Shown piece after piece: positions 35,901 to 47,063 of a stretch of DNA of 64,000 bases (position 1 is the first letter of the stretch; each line of letters starts with the position of its first letter). The position numbers and the translations under genes were made by a program. This DNA comes from Burhinus oedicnemus (Eukaryota > Chordata > Aves > Charadriiformes > Burhinidae): contig VFFE01007215.1 of NCBI GenBank assembly GCA_008921705.1, positions 3,744,343-3,808,342 on the forward strand, in the 5' to 3' direction. The notes under the pieces were generated by a model. That model was given only the letters and a program-made list of their open reading frames with translations. It had not been told where the DNA came from and did not search any database.

Positions 35901-35929
35901 CTATGCTTACCAGAAGGAAGTTTGATTCC

Positions 35930-36620
35930 TGAACCTTTGTGTCCAGCACCAACAAGACTGCCAGTACAGGGCTGGTGGCTTGTTTTAGGAAGGACATATG
36001 GCCACTAGAAACCGACTTGATTTTACAGGTGCCCGTTGTCCATAAAGCAGTTCATGGGGCACAATTATATCTTGGTCTTGGCCTGCATTTACAGCTGCTG
36101 CATGGTGGGAACCTGAAACGTTCCCAGGTCATGAACATTTCAAACGTTCTCAGCCAAACAAAGCCATTAATTCTCAAAGATCTGTTTCCAGGTTTCCTTG
36201 CCTTTCTCCATAAACAACTGTTGGCAGGTCTCTCAAATCTGTTTGCATTGAATTGCTTTGCTAATCTGCATATGCAAATAGAAGCAATTCAAAGTTAAGT
36301 GTCAATTTCCATAAACATTACAATATCCGGCTTGATAATATACACGTGCACATGAAATACTAAGCCTAATTAGACCTCAAGAGTATATATAAATAACTTT
36401 TATTGTTTTTCTGTTTTGAATCTAAGATTTCAGGCACTTGAACTCCAAAAACAAAGGTTTATTGACTGCATTGCGAGATATATTCTGCATCTGATCCGTT
36501 AACATTAGGATTTTCTGCCTCTAATCAGAATCATGCTAATTTAAACTAATTTACAGAATGAAATAATTTCTCAAGAGTTCCCTTTTCCACAGGTCATTTT
36601 TGTAATTTGGGACTGAGTAA
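35930..36620. promoter_or_regulatory. enhancer-like block around an octamer hairpin (speculative)
   Basis: The block contains the octamer hairpin at 36248-36292, an E-box CACGTG (36343-36348), CCTAATTAG near 36365, AAACAAAGG (SOX-like) near 36450, and closely spaced TAATC/TAATTT words around 36520-36552. A 119-codon plus-strand frame (35939-36298) overlaps its start and is not recognisable. Motif density suggests a developmental cis-element, but this is inferred from words only. Confidence 0.18.
36248..36292. repeat. 45-nt hairpin containing a POU octamer
   Basis: TTGAATTGCTT (36248-36258) and AAGCAATTCAA (36282-36292) are perfect 11-bp inverted arms. The 23-base interior holds CTAATCT, the self-complementary TGCATATGCA and the exact octamer ATGCAAAT (36272-36279). 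The stem can extend by TGC/GCA. It is short for a pre-miRNA. A POU/homeodomain binding site is the more natural reading. Confidence 0.6.
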
Positions 36621-37946
36621 GAATAATATATCAATACCAAATATAATTTTTTACTAGCGATCTCAGGTCTACATGGTGATATTTAATGAACAGGGCTCAT
36701 ACTTTATGTCAGGGAAGTATAGGCTAGTTTTCTAAGCAGCAATATACTTCTGGCTTTAATAATGAGGACTTTTTGTGAGCCACACACCAGCCTTTGTTAC
36801 AGGTAGATAAAACTGTGAAAAGGAAATAAAGAGACATAGATCTGGTTCTACAGTATATATAATATGTGCACGCTTATTAGCTATCATTACAGACATTATG
36901 ATTCTTACCTCAAAGTTTATATCAGATTCAACTCTAATGCTATCAAAGTTAGAGTCATGTAAAGACTGATCCATCTCAAACAAAGCTTATTCTCATTTTG
37001 AGAAATACAACTTCCTTTTTCCTCCCCAAAGGTTTTAAGAGAAAACACGAAAATCTGATGAAAAAATCCACTGTTCTTACCCTTTTATGGAATACGTTAT
37101 TTTCTTTAAATCAATAAGAAAAAGCATATGCAGACATACATAAAAATAAAAGCTAGGGAAGACAGGTATGTGTAGGATTGATCATTTAACAACATATAAT
37201 GTTTGTATCTCTTTTGTTTCTATTTCTATTTACACATTTAAGTGAGTATTTGTAGAGTGTGAATACATAAAGTAGAAAATTAATATTCCAGTCATACATT
37301 AAGAAACAGTCTTAGAATTCAATCTAGAAAAATGTATACATACAATCAGATCCTGAATAAAAAAAAAATTGCTTGGTTTTGTAAATTCTTCAGGACAGGA
37401 CTACCTCTTTGTTTTGCAAAATCCTTGGGCAATGGGATTTTGACAACTAGAGACACCTTTAGGTTTTATTGCTTTTGACAAACCAATTTCTAAACACAGC
37501 CAAACAAGAAAACCTTAACTACTGGGTATACAAATACAAATGTTAAATAAATTAATTGACAATTTCCTAAAATATTTATGATATCTATGGACAAGTCGTT
37601 TTTTTTTTAAAGCAGCTTTCTAATTGCTTCTGAAGAAGCAAAGAATTTGCTTTTACAATGACGGGAGGAAGGTCTGAAGACAAATTTTGGGAGCATTTTG
37701 GAAAGAAAGGAGAGCAGGTACAGAGGTAGAATACAGACTGAGGGTTAGAGATGCTGTGGGACAGATCTACTGCTTGCAGAACAAGTTGGTGAACGCATGC
37801 ATGGAGTGGAAACTCACTGAGAGAACGAAAGAATGTATAGGAAGGCAGAGAAGAAAAAAAATATTGTATATAAGGGTGTTTCTGGAAAGTCAAAATTACC
37901 TTAGTGGTATTTGTGACAGAACTGCAAGTGTGTGCAGTTGAAAGAC

Positions 37947-37947
<1 letters not shown>
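36621..37947. other. non-coding unique sequence
   Basis: No gene or repeat family is recognised. A minus-strand ATG at 36974 in good context (GAGATGG) opens a frame that meets a strong donor GAG|GTAAGA after 22 codons (junction at 36909/36908). No supporting exon is seen. Confidence 0.5.
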
Positions 37948-37993
<46 letters not shown>

Positions 37994-38010
37994 TGTTGTT
38001 TTTTTTTTTT
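37948..38010. repeat. (TAA)15 microsatellite plus T12
   Basis: About 15 uninterrupted TAA units (37948-37992) are followed by TTGTTG and T12 (37999-38010). Translated on the minus strand it gives a poly-leucine run, and on the plus strand poly-asparagine. Both are artefacts of the repeat. Confidence 0.97.
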
Positions 38011-41000
38011 AAAAGAAAAAGAGAAAGCGAACACCACTTTCTGTTTGTGCATTCCTCCCATGGAATGTATCATGGATACATTTGCAAAAATCTTAGATTT
38101 CTTGTTTTAATCAGGACCCAGTAGGAAATGAGGCTAAGGCATTTCTTTAACAACCTACCTTTTTGCAAGTTCCTTTCGTTGCATTATGCTGCCCGACCCA
38201 TGCACAGAGCTCTAACGCATCCATGTTTCACAACAAATCAGAGTTCAACTCACCTGACAGAAGGGAAATATGACAAGTTTTAAAAATAGCAGCACAGCTA
38301 AACTGCAATTTTCCCCTCTAACCAGCATGTCCTAATCTCTCAGCTTTGATCTCCTCTTGATCTGGGAAACTTGACACTAAACACTGCAGGCAAATTTGTT
38401 TCACCTAGCTGCAAGCGTTTCCTTTGAGACAGCGCATGAATGCGATTGGGGGCTTATCTTTCTCCCACGTCAAAGTTTCAGGATACACAGCAGAGGGGCA
38501 CCCACTCCACAACCTGGCAACTTTTAAAAGGGATCTCCCAGTGGGGCTGACACAAAAAGCAGCTAAAACATTTACAGTTCCAGCTAGTCTATAGTCATGA
38601 ATGATTACACCTTTCATCTGTACCTTCATCTGGCTCGCAGCTTAACTGCGGGAGAGTTTGGCCATCCACCCCCTGGATGGGGTACAGCTAAGGCACCCCT
38701 CTGGCAGCTGAGTGCAGCTCCTGTCAGATCTTTTGGGATATTGCACTTTTAACATAGTGGCTTTCTAAACAGACCAGATTGATAAAATAATAATAATAAC
38801 AACAAACAACAACCGCCACCACCCGTACCCTTAAAGGCACTGATATTCTAGGTAATCATCACAGCTATGTTACTGATTTACTGGGCATGCCTCTCCTTCA
38901 AGTAAACACCAGCATAAATAAAAAGCAGCTTCTCAAAGAGACATAAAGCCCCCATACTGTAACTCTCATCCTTATCAAATAATTAAAATTAAATGCTAGG
39001 CACTTCACATAGGTCTACCTTTCAGATGCAGAAACTCACTCTATATTCAAGCACCAAAAATATCAGTGGCCTGTATGTTCTAAGCCCTTGAAAATCACCT
39101 TTTTTTTTTTTTCTCCAGAGGGCTCACATAGTTTGCTTCCATTTCTATGAATTGGGAATGATAAGTCCTCAGAAGCCATGCTGCACCTGGACATTCTCAG
39201 AATTCTCCCCCAAATCTGTGACAGTTTTACAATCAAGAGGAAAAGACAGAAGTCTATTCATAAAGTATTGAAATTTGGCTAGTCCCCAGTGGAATCTCTA
39301 CACTTTGAGACAGAGACAAATATTTGACTATCTAAAGGCTAATTAAGAACTAATGTACTAATGAGTGTTATAATGGATTTTTTAAAAACTTACAGAAATA
39401 ATTAGACCAGGTATCAAGATACAGCAAGCATGGACATGACTTATACATTGAGGATAAAATCTGAATCAACACTTTCTTGCAGTTACCTGAGACAATAACA
39501 ATTGAAACTGTTGATGCATCCTTGGAATGACCGCTATCAATGGCTTTGCTTTTTTGGAAGATAGTTTTGAGTCATCTGTGAAAGTGGGGCAGTTACTCTT
39601 TAGTTTCTAAGTAATGCCATACTGGTACATTTTAAATCCACAAGATACTGTATTTCAACCAAGTATAGAAGAGCAGTACTCTGATATATCAAAAGCAAAA
39701 GTAATCAGACATAATAGCAGAAAGATATTACAAATAAACTGCTTTTGGACGGTGCTTTCCAAATGATGGAATCACATGACCTTGAAAACTAAAAGCTTTA
39801 ATATTTAAGGACAGTATAAGATTTATGAGAGGATTTTCAGGGTGATAGCATCTTTTAGTTCAAAAAGTTGGGGGGCGCCTCTTTCTGGTATCCCTCTCCC
39901 ACCACTTTGTGTTATGGCCTGACATCTCCGTACCTTCCTGACCATGCTGAGCTACGTATTGTTTGCTTATGCCCAGGTTATCAAGAGTTCTAAATCAAAA
40001 CTGCTCCCTTCATTATTTTTCACTCAGATCATCTGCACAATTACAGTAATAATTCTTTGATATTTCCAGGTCACTGAGCAAAATTATAAAAATTCATTCT
40101 TGAAATCACATTATAGGGACCTTACTGGAAACATCCCCTTCTATCTAATGAACACTAATGAATTAATCAGTTTTTATTTCTTTAGTGATCGGATGGTCAT
40201 TTTGCATATTCTGACTTTTTCAAGTTTAATAATACTCAAACCAAAGCTAAGTGGCATTTTAGAAATATACCAGTTCAGCTCAATGCACTGTATTTTATTA
40301 TTCATTTGGCTCGAAGTATATTATTGTGGGAGAAAGAATGAGAAAGTATTTTGTTTGTTTGAACGTCCAACAAAAATCTTTTATTCATATGTTTCTAGTT
40401 TCATATTTACAATTTCACCCTTTCCCTCAAGGAGCAATGCAAGGCTGACAACCTTAAAATTACCTGGGTCATTCTGCTTACACAATACCAAAAAATTGTC
40501 ATTGCTGATGCCTCCAGATTTACTAAAAATCATCACTAGTGGCCTAGAGAGATCCTAATTCAGCTCTTCCAAAACTCTTCAATGCATCTCAATCAAAACT
40601 CCTGTTCTTAACACTGCTAATGTGCAGGTTTGTTTAGCATCTCCTTGAAGTACTACAGGAATGAAAAGTATGTTATATTCATAGAAGTACTTCCAAGATA
40701 CAGAATAGAAATAATTATAGAAAAATAGCGATTGTTATTCTCATAACAGATAAAAAACAGTCAGAATTTTTTTCAAAATAAATCTCAGGCTCTTATTACA
40801 CTAACTATGACACCCACAGATTTATCCCTGTACCATTTGTCTTCCCTGTCAATTTATTATAATCACCCACTTTTGGTTTACATTCCCTCTTTTTACTTGA
40901 CATGCTATTTTAAAATAGATATAATAAACAAACCCAAATGGGAGTTTTGTTTCTTAAGTTTATTAACACTTTCTCTATATTTATTTTACATAATACCCAT

Positions 41001-41860
41001 CTACCCAAGCCCTGGGTATTATGAAATGATTTTTTGTATTTTTCTCAAGCTTATGCAGTTCCCTAATGCTAAACGTGGTTGGTTAGATCTGCATAAGCCT
41101 TGTTGACTTGTCTTCAACAAGTTTTTTAAAGTAGCATGGAATTTAGAACCAGAACTATGAAACAGCTTGAAAAGATGATGGGGGAAAAAAATATGTTTTT
41201 CTAGGTAACACTAAATTTCATGCTTTAAAATTAAATTAGAATATAAATTCACAGCTTTCAGCTTCCAATATATTTAGATGTAGTTTCAAATATTAACTTC
41301 AATTATAAGTAATTTGAGGCTAGATTGTCTTCTTGTTATTACTTTGAAAGCTTTCTTTGTCTTTCATAACCTGTGGTGACAAGGCAGAAAAAAGCAATTT
41401 TTTATGAGCTAGTAGCAGACACTTTTTCTGCTCTAATTAAAAGTCATAATTACATTTTTGATTAACCCAGGATGAACAATAAAACAGATTAGTTATCAGC
41501 TTGCTGCATTTTGTGGAACACTATCGAAGCTTAGAAATTTTAAATTCTCTGACATTCTTAGCATGACTAGATATAGCAAAAACATAAATGTAATTTATGT
41601 TTAACAATCTACATAGATTTATTTCTATTTTGACATCTCATTTGGAAAATGAGCAGAAATACTAATTCAGGCAAACTTCTATCATTGTAGATTTCCCTTG
41701 GTTCATAAGGTATGTGTTTTGCTTGCATTATTTTAAATAACTTAATTTCACAATAAGAATTTTTTTTTAATAGCGAAAGTCAGATATTGAGTTTTTGAAT
41801 GTCAAAAATGAAATATCTCAGCAGGGTGATTTGATGTTTTGAAAAAGGGCCAATACTCAA
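38011..41860. other. non-coding unique sequence
   Basis: No gene or recognised repeat. It contains the splice-like site at 38248-38256, an imperfect AAT/AAC tract at 38785-38815, and a T13 run at 39100-39112. A 152-codon plus-strand frame (40100-40558) is not recognisable. Confidence 0.5.
38248..38256 (-). other. possible recursive splice site, minus strand
   Basis: On the minus strand a pyrimidine tract (CATATTTCCCTTCTGT) ends in CAG (38256-38254) and is followed without a gap by GTGAGT (38253-38248). The junction reads as acceptor and donor at once, the zero-length-exon arrangement of recursive splicing in long vertebrate introns. The match to consensus is very good. Function is inferred only, since CAG|GTGAGT strings also occur by chance. 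Confidence 0.2.
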
Positions 41861-41880
41861 NNNNNNNNNNNNNNNNNNNN
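41861..41880. other. assembly gap (20 N)
   Basis: Twenty undetermined bases. The right flank enters a T28 run after ten bases, so the gap probably reflects homopolymer assembly failure. The true length is unknown. Confidence 0.99.
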
Positions 41881-41887
41881 ATATTCA

Positions 41888-41890
<3 letters not shown>

Positions 41891-41918
<28 letters not shown>
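41891..41918. repeat. T28 homopolymer
   Basis: Twenty-eight consecutive T's beside the assembly gap. The length is likely unreliable. Confidence 0.95.
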
Positions 41919-42887
41919 GATTGATGATGTTGCACAGAGAACAAAGCAATGAACTGACACGATCTAGGATATGCAGGACATAAGTCAGAAAGGCAGACTC
42001 CACCTTGATATGTAGTTAAACCATCATATAAAGTAATCCACAAGGTGCTGCTTCCTCCCCAAAAAACAAGTTCCCTGATACCTCTCATCTCTGCAAATCC
42101 TTTAATAAAGAGAAACTAGAGTATTTGGAGTACCTGAACACATACGTGATCTATTTTTCTCCAAAAATAATGGTTGCCAATCACTTCATGACACACACAG
42201 TTTCTATCACAGCAAAGAATAAGATTCAGATTATTTTCAAAGACTGCTACTGCTCCTCCTGTGGTAAACTTGTAATTCAGTAGCAAATGGCAGAGCTGGT
42301 ATTCAGGAACTACGCATATTGTTGAAACTTTGCAGACATGAGTGAAAACTTTCCTCAGTCAGCATAACTTATTACTTGATTAGCCACAAAAGCTATCTTA
42401 GTGTTAAAGGAAATCTAATAAATAACAAGAAAGAATCAAATACAAAACAGTTCAAAATGTGAAAATAAGAAGGTGGCTAGGGCAGCATTGGGGGGAAACT
42501 CCCGCAGTATTCCCTAGGTCAGCCGCTGCCCGAAAACTCTTATCACTGACTCAACTGCAGCATAAAAATAATCTGAAAAATTTCAGCTGTGGGAAGGTGT
42601 TTAGAGCATTTAAATAACTGAAGTCATGCCACACACTCATAAGTATACAAATAAACAAACAATTATAAAACATCCAAACTAAGATCGCCTTAAAACATCA
42701 TTAAACTTTGGGAGTTGAATCAAGGCTGAAATCCAATTCAAACATACAGATAGGGCTGACATCTAAAATGAGCATTCAAATTCCCATCGCACTCTAAGAA
42801 TATCAGAAGTCTTTACAGAGAGACAGTTGCACAGCTGGGGAGGGTCATATTCTTACAACCTTGTAAAGTGTTGTACGACACTTCAGA

Positions 42888-42926
42888 GGTCTAGAGTAGA
42901 CCTACAGTAGAGATCTCTACTGTAGG
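42888..42926. repeat. perfect 26-bp palindrome with adjoining small hairpin
   Basis: Positions 42901-42926 are a perfect, loopless 26-bp palindrome: CCTACAGTAGAGA followed by its exact reverse complement. The preceding bases 42888-42902 form a second dyad, GGTCTA-GAG-TAGACC, overlapping it by two bases. About 0.001 perfect 26-bp palindromes are expected by chance in a sequence this long (64,000 divided by 4 to the power 13), so an origin by local inverted duplication or template switching is likely. Confidence 0.95.
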
Positions 42927-44074
42927 GATCCACTGGGGTCTTTTTCAGATACTACTGAAAAACAATGATCTATAGGGTAAAAACTATTTTAGGGCTGTGG
43001 AAACTTACAAGTCTCAATTCACAAAGTAAATCACTTTTGTATAGAGGACATGAAAGAACCAGGGTTCCTAAGGTTTGACTTTGACAAAATTGAGCTTATC
43101 AGATAGAACATACCTATATGACTACTCCAACCACCTCTTTTTCACCTTCCAACTTCTGACTACAAATTTGTCTAGAGCATGTTTTTATTTCAGATACGGG
43201 GAGAGGAAGCAAAGAAAAATAATAGTTTATCTCATTTTAAAATAAGTTAAAAAAATATACTAGGCCAGTGTTCATAACTGCAAGATGAGAGATCCATATA
43301 TTAATTTTAAAACCAATGTTTAGGGATTTATAGATATGGACCTAAGCAAGAAATTTTGCACATTGACTTTCTTTGGAATTTGATGTTACTTCTGCATTAG
43401 GAAGAAAAAAAAAAAAAGAGATGAGTATTAATCTATTATGAGTTTGCTGGAAGAATCCTTACTGTATTTGGAAATTTAAAATAATAGTTTTAAATGTCAT
43501 CAAATAAAGGCCAAATGCACCCCTAATTACTTTAGACGTCTTTTAAAATTCTACTAATGTTATCATAAAATAGAAAGTATCTGTATTTGGAATACCCAGA
43601 AGACAATTAGTAAAAAAATCTACATAAGGTTTAACAGGTTATAGAGAAATTATAAACTATTGAGATTGCATGTGATACCTATATGCTATAATCTTAGTTT
43701 TAAAAGCAAGCTTCTACCATTCAGTATTACAGAATTGTAGATGTGTCTTAGGGTTTTTCAGATATTTCTTCATTTAAATACATCTAAATATAGTTAATAG
43801 TATTTTTGTCAATATATGAGGTAGCACTGTTGCATAAAGGGAGAAGAAAAACATATATGTGAACAAACTCAGGTTGTATTAACTGCAAACAGCTAATTCC
43901 AGAGATAAAGAAATAGGGAAAACCTCTTCCTTTTCCCCCTAAAATTTCCTACCTTTAAAAATGAAGCAAATACTCCAGATTTTAAATCTTCCTTAGCAAT
44001 TAACTGGGAAAACTGGTTGAGCTCCCCAAAAGGCTAGTAATATACATATAGGCAACCAGAAAAAAGAGGCAACA

Positions 44075-44100
44075 TTTTTCACATTCATTTTTCACATTCA
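44075..44100. repeat. perfect 13-bp tandem duplication
   Basis: TTTTTCACATTCA occurs twice head to tail without mismatch. Confidence 0.9.
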
Positions 44101-47048
44101 GCAACATGAAAGCATGCTACATAATTAAGAGAGAATGAGATCAGAAAGGGTCTAATTTTGCAGTATCATTACGAAAAGGACAGCAGAAATGGTGCTTCTG
44201 AGAACCTCTAAGAGACACCCCCCAAAGACAGGATTAGTCTCACATAGGTGTAATGGGTCAAGGTAGGTCAAGCTATTCTCTTTGCCCGTAATTAAGAAAG
44301 CTAATGGGTTGCTATTGATGATTGACAACTTGAATTCTACTTTCAGGATGTCGGCCATCAATCTCTTTTTCCTATCCTGGCAGACAGCAAAATTTCTTTA
44401 AGGTTGTGTCTGACAAAATTTCTTAGTATATATAAAAATAAGTGAATCTGAACTTCTTAAAAGTGCACACCAATTTAATTGGTGTTGGGAGAGTTGTCAT
44501 CCTCTGAACATAAAATCATGTGTGATAAATCACTCTCATTTAAGAATTTTTGGAGAATTGTTTTTACTTGGTAACTAATATTTCCTAGTAAAACACACTA
44601 CTCATCAAATCCTTCAAAAATATTTATATTTCATACATTAAATAAATAACACAGATTAACAACATGGTTCTAAACCAGTTACTACTATTAACGAATAACC
44701 TCCATTTCCATTGTGAAATCTGAAGACACACACATCCACAACTCCTGGCTTTGAAGTAACATGAAAGGAACGTGAACATCATCGGTAATTACGTAATATA
44801 TGAGATGGAAAAAAGTTCTGTGTATTAAAAATCAGCTCTAATTTCCAAAGTATTCATCTTGCACAGTGACTCATACTGACAACAGCAGACTCTCCTTTGA
44901 TACAGTTCTTTCTACGATATTAATTCTCAGCATTTATACCTTTAGTAACATGAGGCCTTTTTCTCTTGATTTCTAATACCCAACAGTTGCTATATTTTCC
45001 TCTATATGTAACAAGCTGAACTATTACAAATGGTCTCAAAACCTACAATGTTATCTAATGATTCATCGTATTCCCACACTCAGCTCTCACAATACCTGTG
45101 GTCATCGCAGAATCACACAGAAAAGTAATACTTATTTCTACTTCATTGGCATACATGTCACACATGCAAGCCCACAAACACAAAATAGTCTTTTCAGCAT
45201 TCTATTACAAATCTTCAGTTGCAGTTGCTAATTAATTAGTTGACAAAAAATACAAATAACAGGATCTCACACCAAAAACAGTGAAGGAAATTTTCACACT
45301 GTAAAAGCACACAAGAGTCATTAATCAAGAAGAAATCATTTTAGCTCAAAACTGATTCTTTTAGAGTATAGGAGAAAGGGTGTAGGAGAATGTAGGAGAT
45401 CTCTTTGAAACCACTTGCATTTTAAATTGTACCCTCTTGATGAGTACGCTAGTATAGCAAACTGCAGTCTAACCTGTTATCCATGAATTTCAAGAAACCC
45501 AATCTCATTCTCCATCAGCTCATTGAAGCTCTTGGTTCATGTACCTCATAGCAAGCAATTATTGCTTATTCTTTGCAAACTTCCACAGGACCAGAGACAA
45601 CATAGCCACATTTGATTGCAGCTGCACCACAAGCTTTCCAGGCTAGGTCAGCAATAGCCTTGGGATTTTTGCATTCCATACTAAATAATATAACTCTTTC
45701 CCTCTCTATCTGTTCACTGTTTTGTCTTTATTGTTTTATCTATCAAGTTTTTGTTTTATCTAGTTTTTTCGGTTCTTTGTAATAATACATGGTCAGCAAC
45801 CTAAAAAGTCATCAGGCTTCCGAACTCTATTAAACAGAGTTTAATAGTTTCCTTATAACACGCTTTTGCTGTGGAAGGAAGCGATGCTTTTACTGCATCA
45901 ATGCTCAGTCCTTTCAAGTAGGAGCTGTTTGTACTGCCTCAAGTTCATCAAGACCTGGTCTAACTTCCATTTCATATCACTGTAAATTGAACCAGGTCTT
46001 CTGAAAATCTTGTTTAGTTTAAAAGAGACAACATCAACTTACCACATTTGAAAAGACAAAAAAGCAGCAGAAAGATATATACTCAACATACTGCACCTCT
46101 GCCTTTCTGGCTCTGGAGATGCTAGTAAATAAATACGTCTGAATTTCTTAAATTAAAACTATTCAATTAGAATGCCTGTTTCAACTCTTGGGAAGCTTTG
46201 TAGGAAACTTTTATTTCATGGCCTCTCAAATGGTCATTATGAGAAAGTTTCAGCTGCCTCTAAATACCTCTTTTTCTTACTGGTCTGACTGAAGACACTG
46301 AAGAGACCAGACAGAGTCCAAAAATTTCCCTAAGTTCCACCATCGTATTATGGCTGCAGGAAAAAATGTGTGGTTATCATATTAGTGCTCTCCAGTTCTG
46401 TGTTTTTATATGGGGAAATGGTGGAAAAAGGCTAAAAGAACCTTCTCACTCTTCCTATTAAATTGTAGTACTGGCAAGTATGTTCACCCTCTAATGCAAA
46501 TACTGCCTTTGCCAATAGCGAGTGATGGATTGCAACACAGGGATTTAGACTCTGCTGGCAAAGGCCTCTTCTTGGTTATGTCATGTAAGTCTAAAGTTTT
46601 TTGGAAAATTAGTATCAGTTTGTACAGTTGACAAATAAATGAGGATATTGTAACTTGTAATTATGCAGAAATAAATTTAGTTAGGAAATTGTTATAATAA
46701 TGCATTGAACACTTTCTGGCAGAAATTCCAGGAGAAACTGTTCAATAACATAATTTCTGAACATTACATAATACAGAAAGAAATTCATGATATGCAGGAA
46801 GACATCTCTGGAGAGAGGCTCAAGGTGATTTAATATTGTTCAATGGCAACGGAGCAGCAGCAGTGTGCTCTGTTCTTGGGTTACCGCCTCAGTGACAGTG
46901 TCTCTGTGAGCTAAACAGAGCAGAACAGAGCCCTAGTTCAATTGTACAGGTATTTGTGAAAACACCTGGTAAAATTCTCTACTACCATGCAGAACCGCGA
47001 GCCATTCCAGGCTTCAAGCTGTGATGTGACAACTTCCTTACTTTTCTT

Positions 47049-47063
47049 CCCCCCCACCCCCCC
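47049..47063 (-). other. G-quadruplex motif with single-base loops
   Basis: The plus strand reads C7-A-C7, so the minus strand is G7-T-G7. This can supply four G3 tracts with three one-base loops, the most stable class of parallel G-quadruplex, and an i-motif on the C strand. It is also a site where sequencing or assembly length errors are likely. Confidence 0.6.

Larger units (their letters stand above)
41919..47048. other. non-coding unique sequence
   Basis: No gene or repeat family is recognised in about 5 kb apart from the palindrome at 42888-42926 and a 13-bp tandem duplication at 44075-44100. An A13 run lies at 43405-43417, and a CTATTAAA/TTTAATAG hairpin lies near 45828-45848. Confidence 0.55.

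Noticed and set aside
37585..38073. 162-codon minus-strand frame with a poly-leucine run
   Set aside because: The length is produced by the stop-free (TAA)n microsatellite read as leucine codons.
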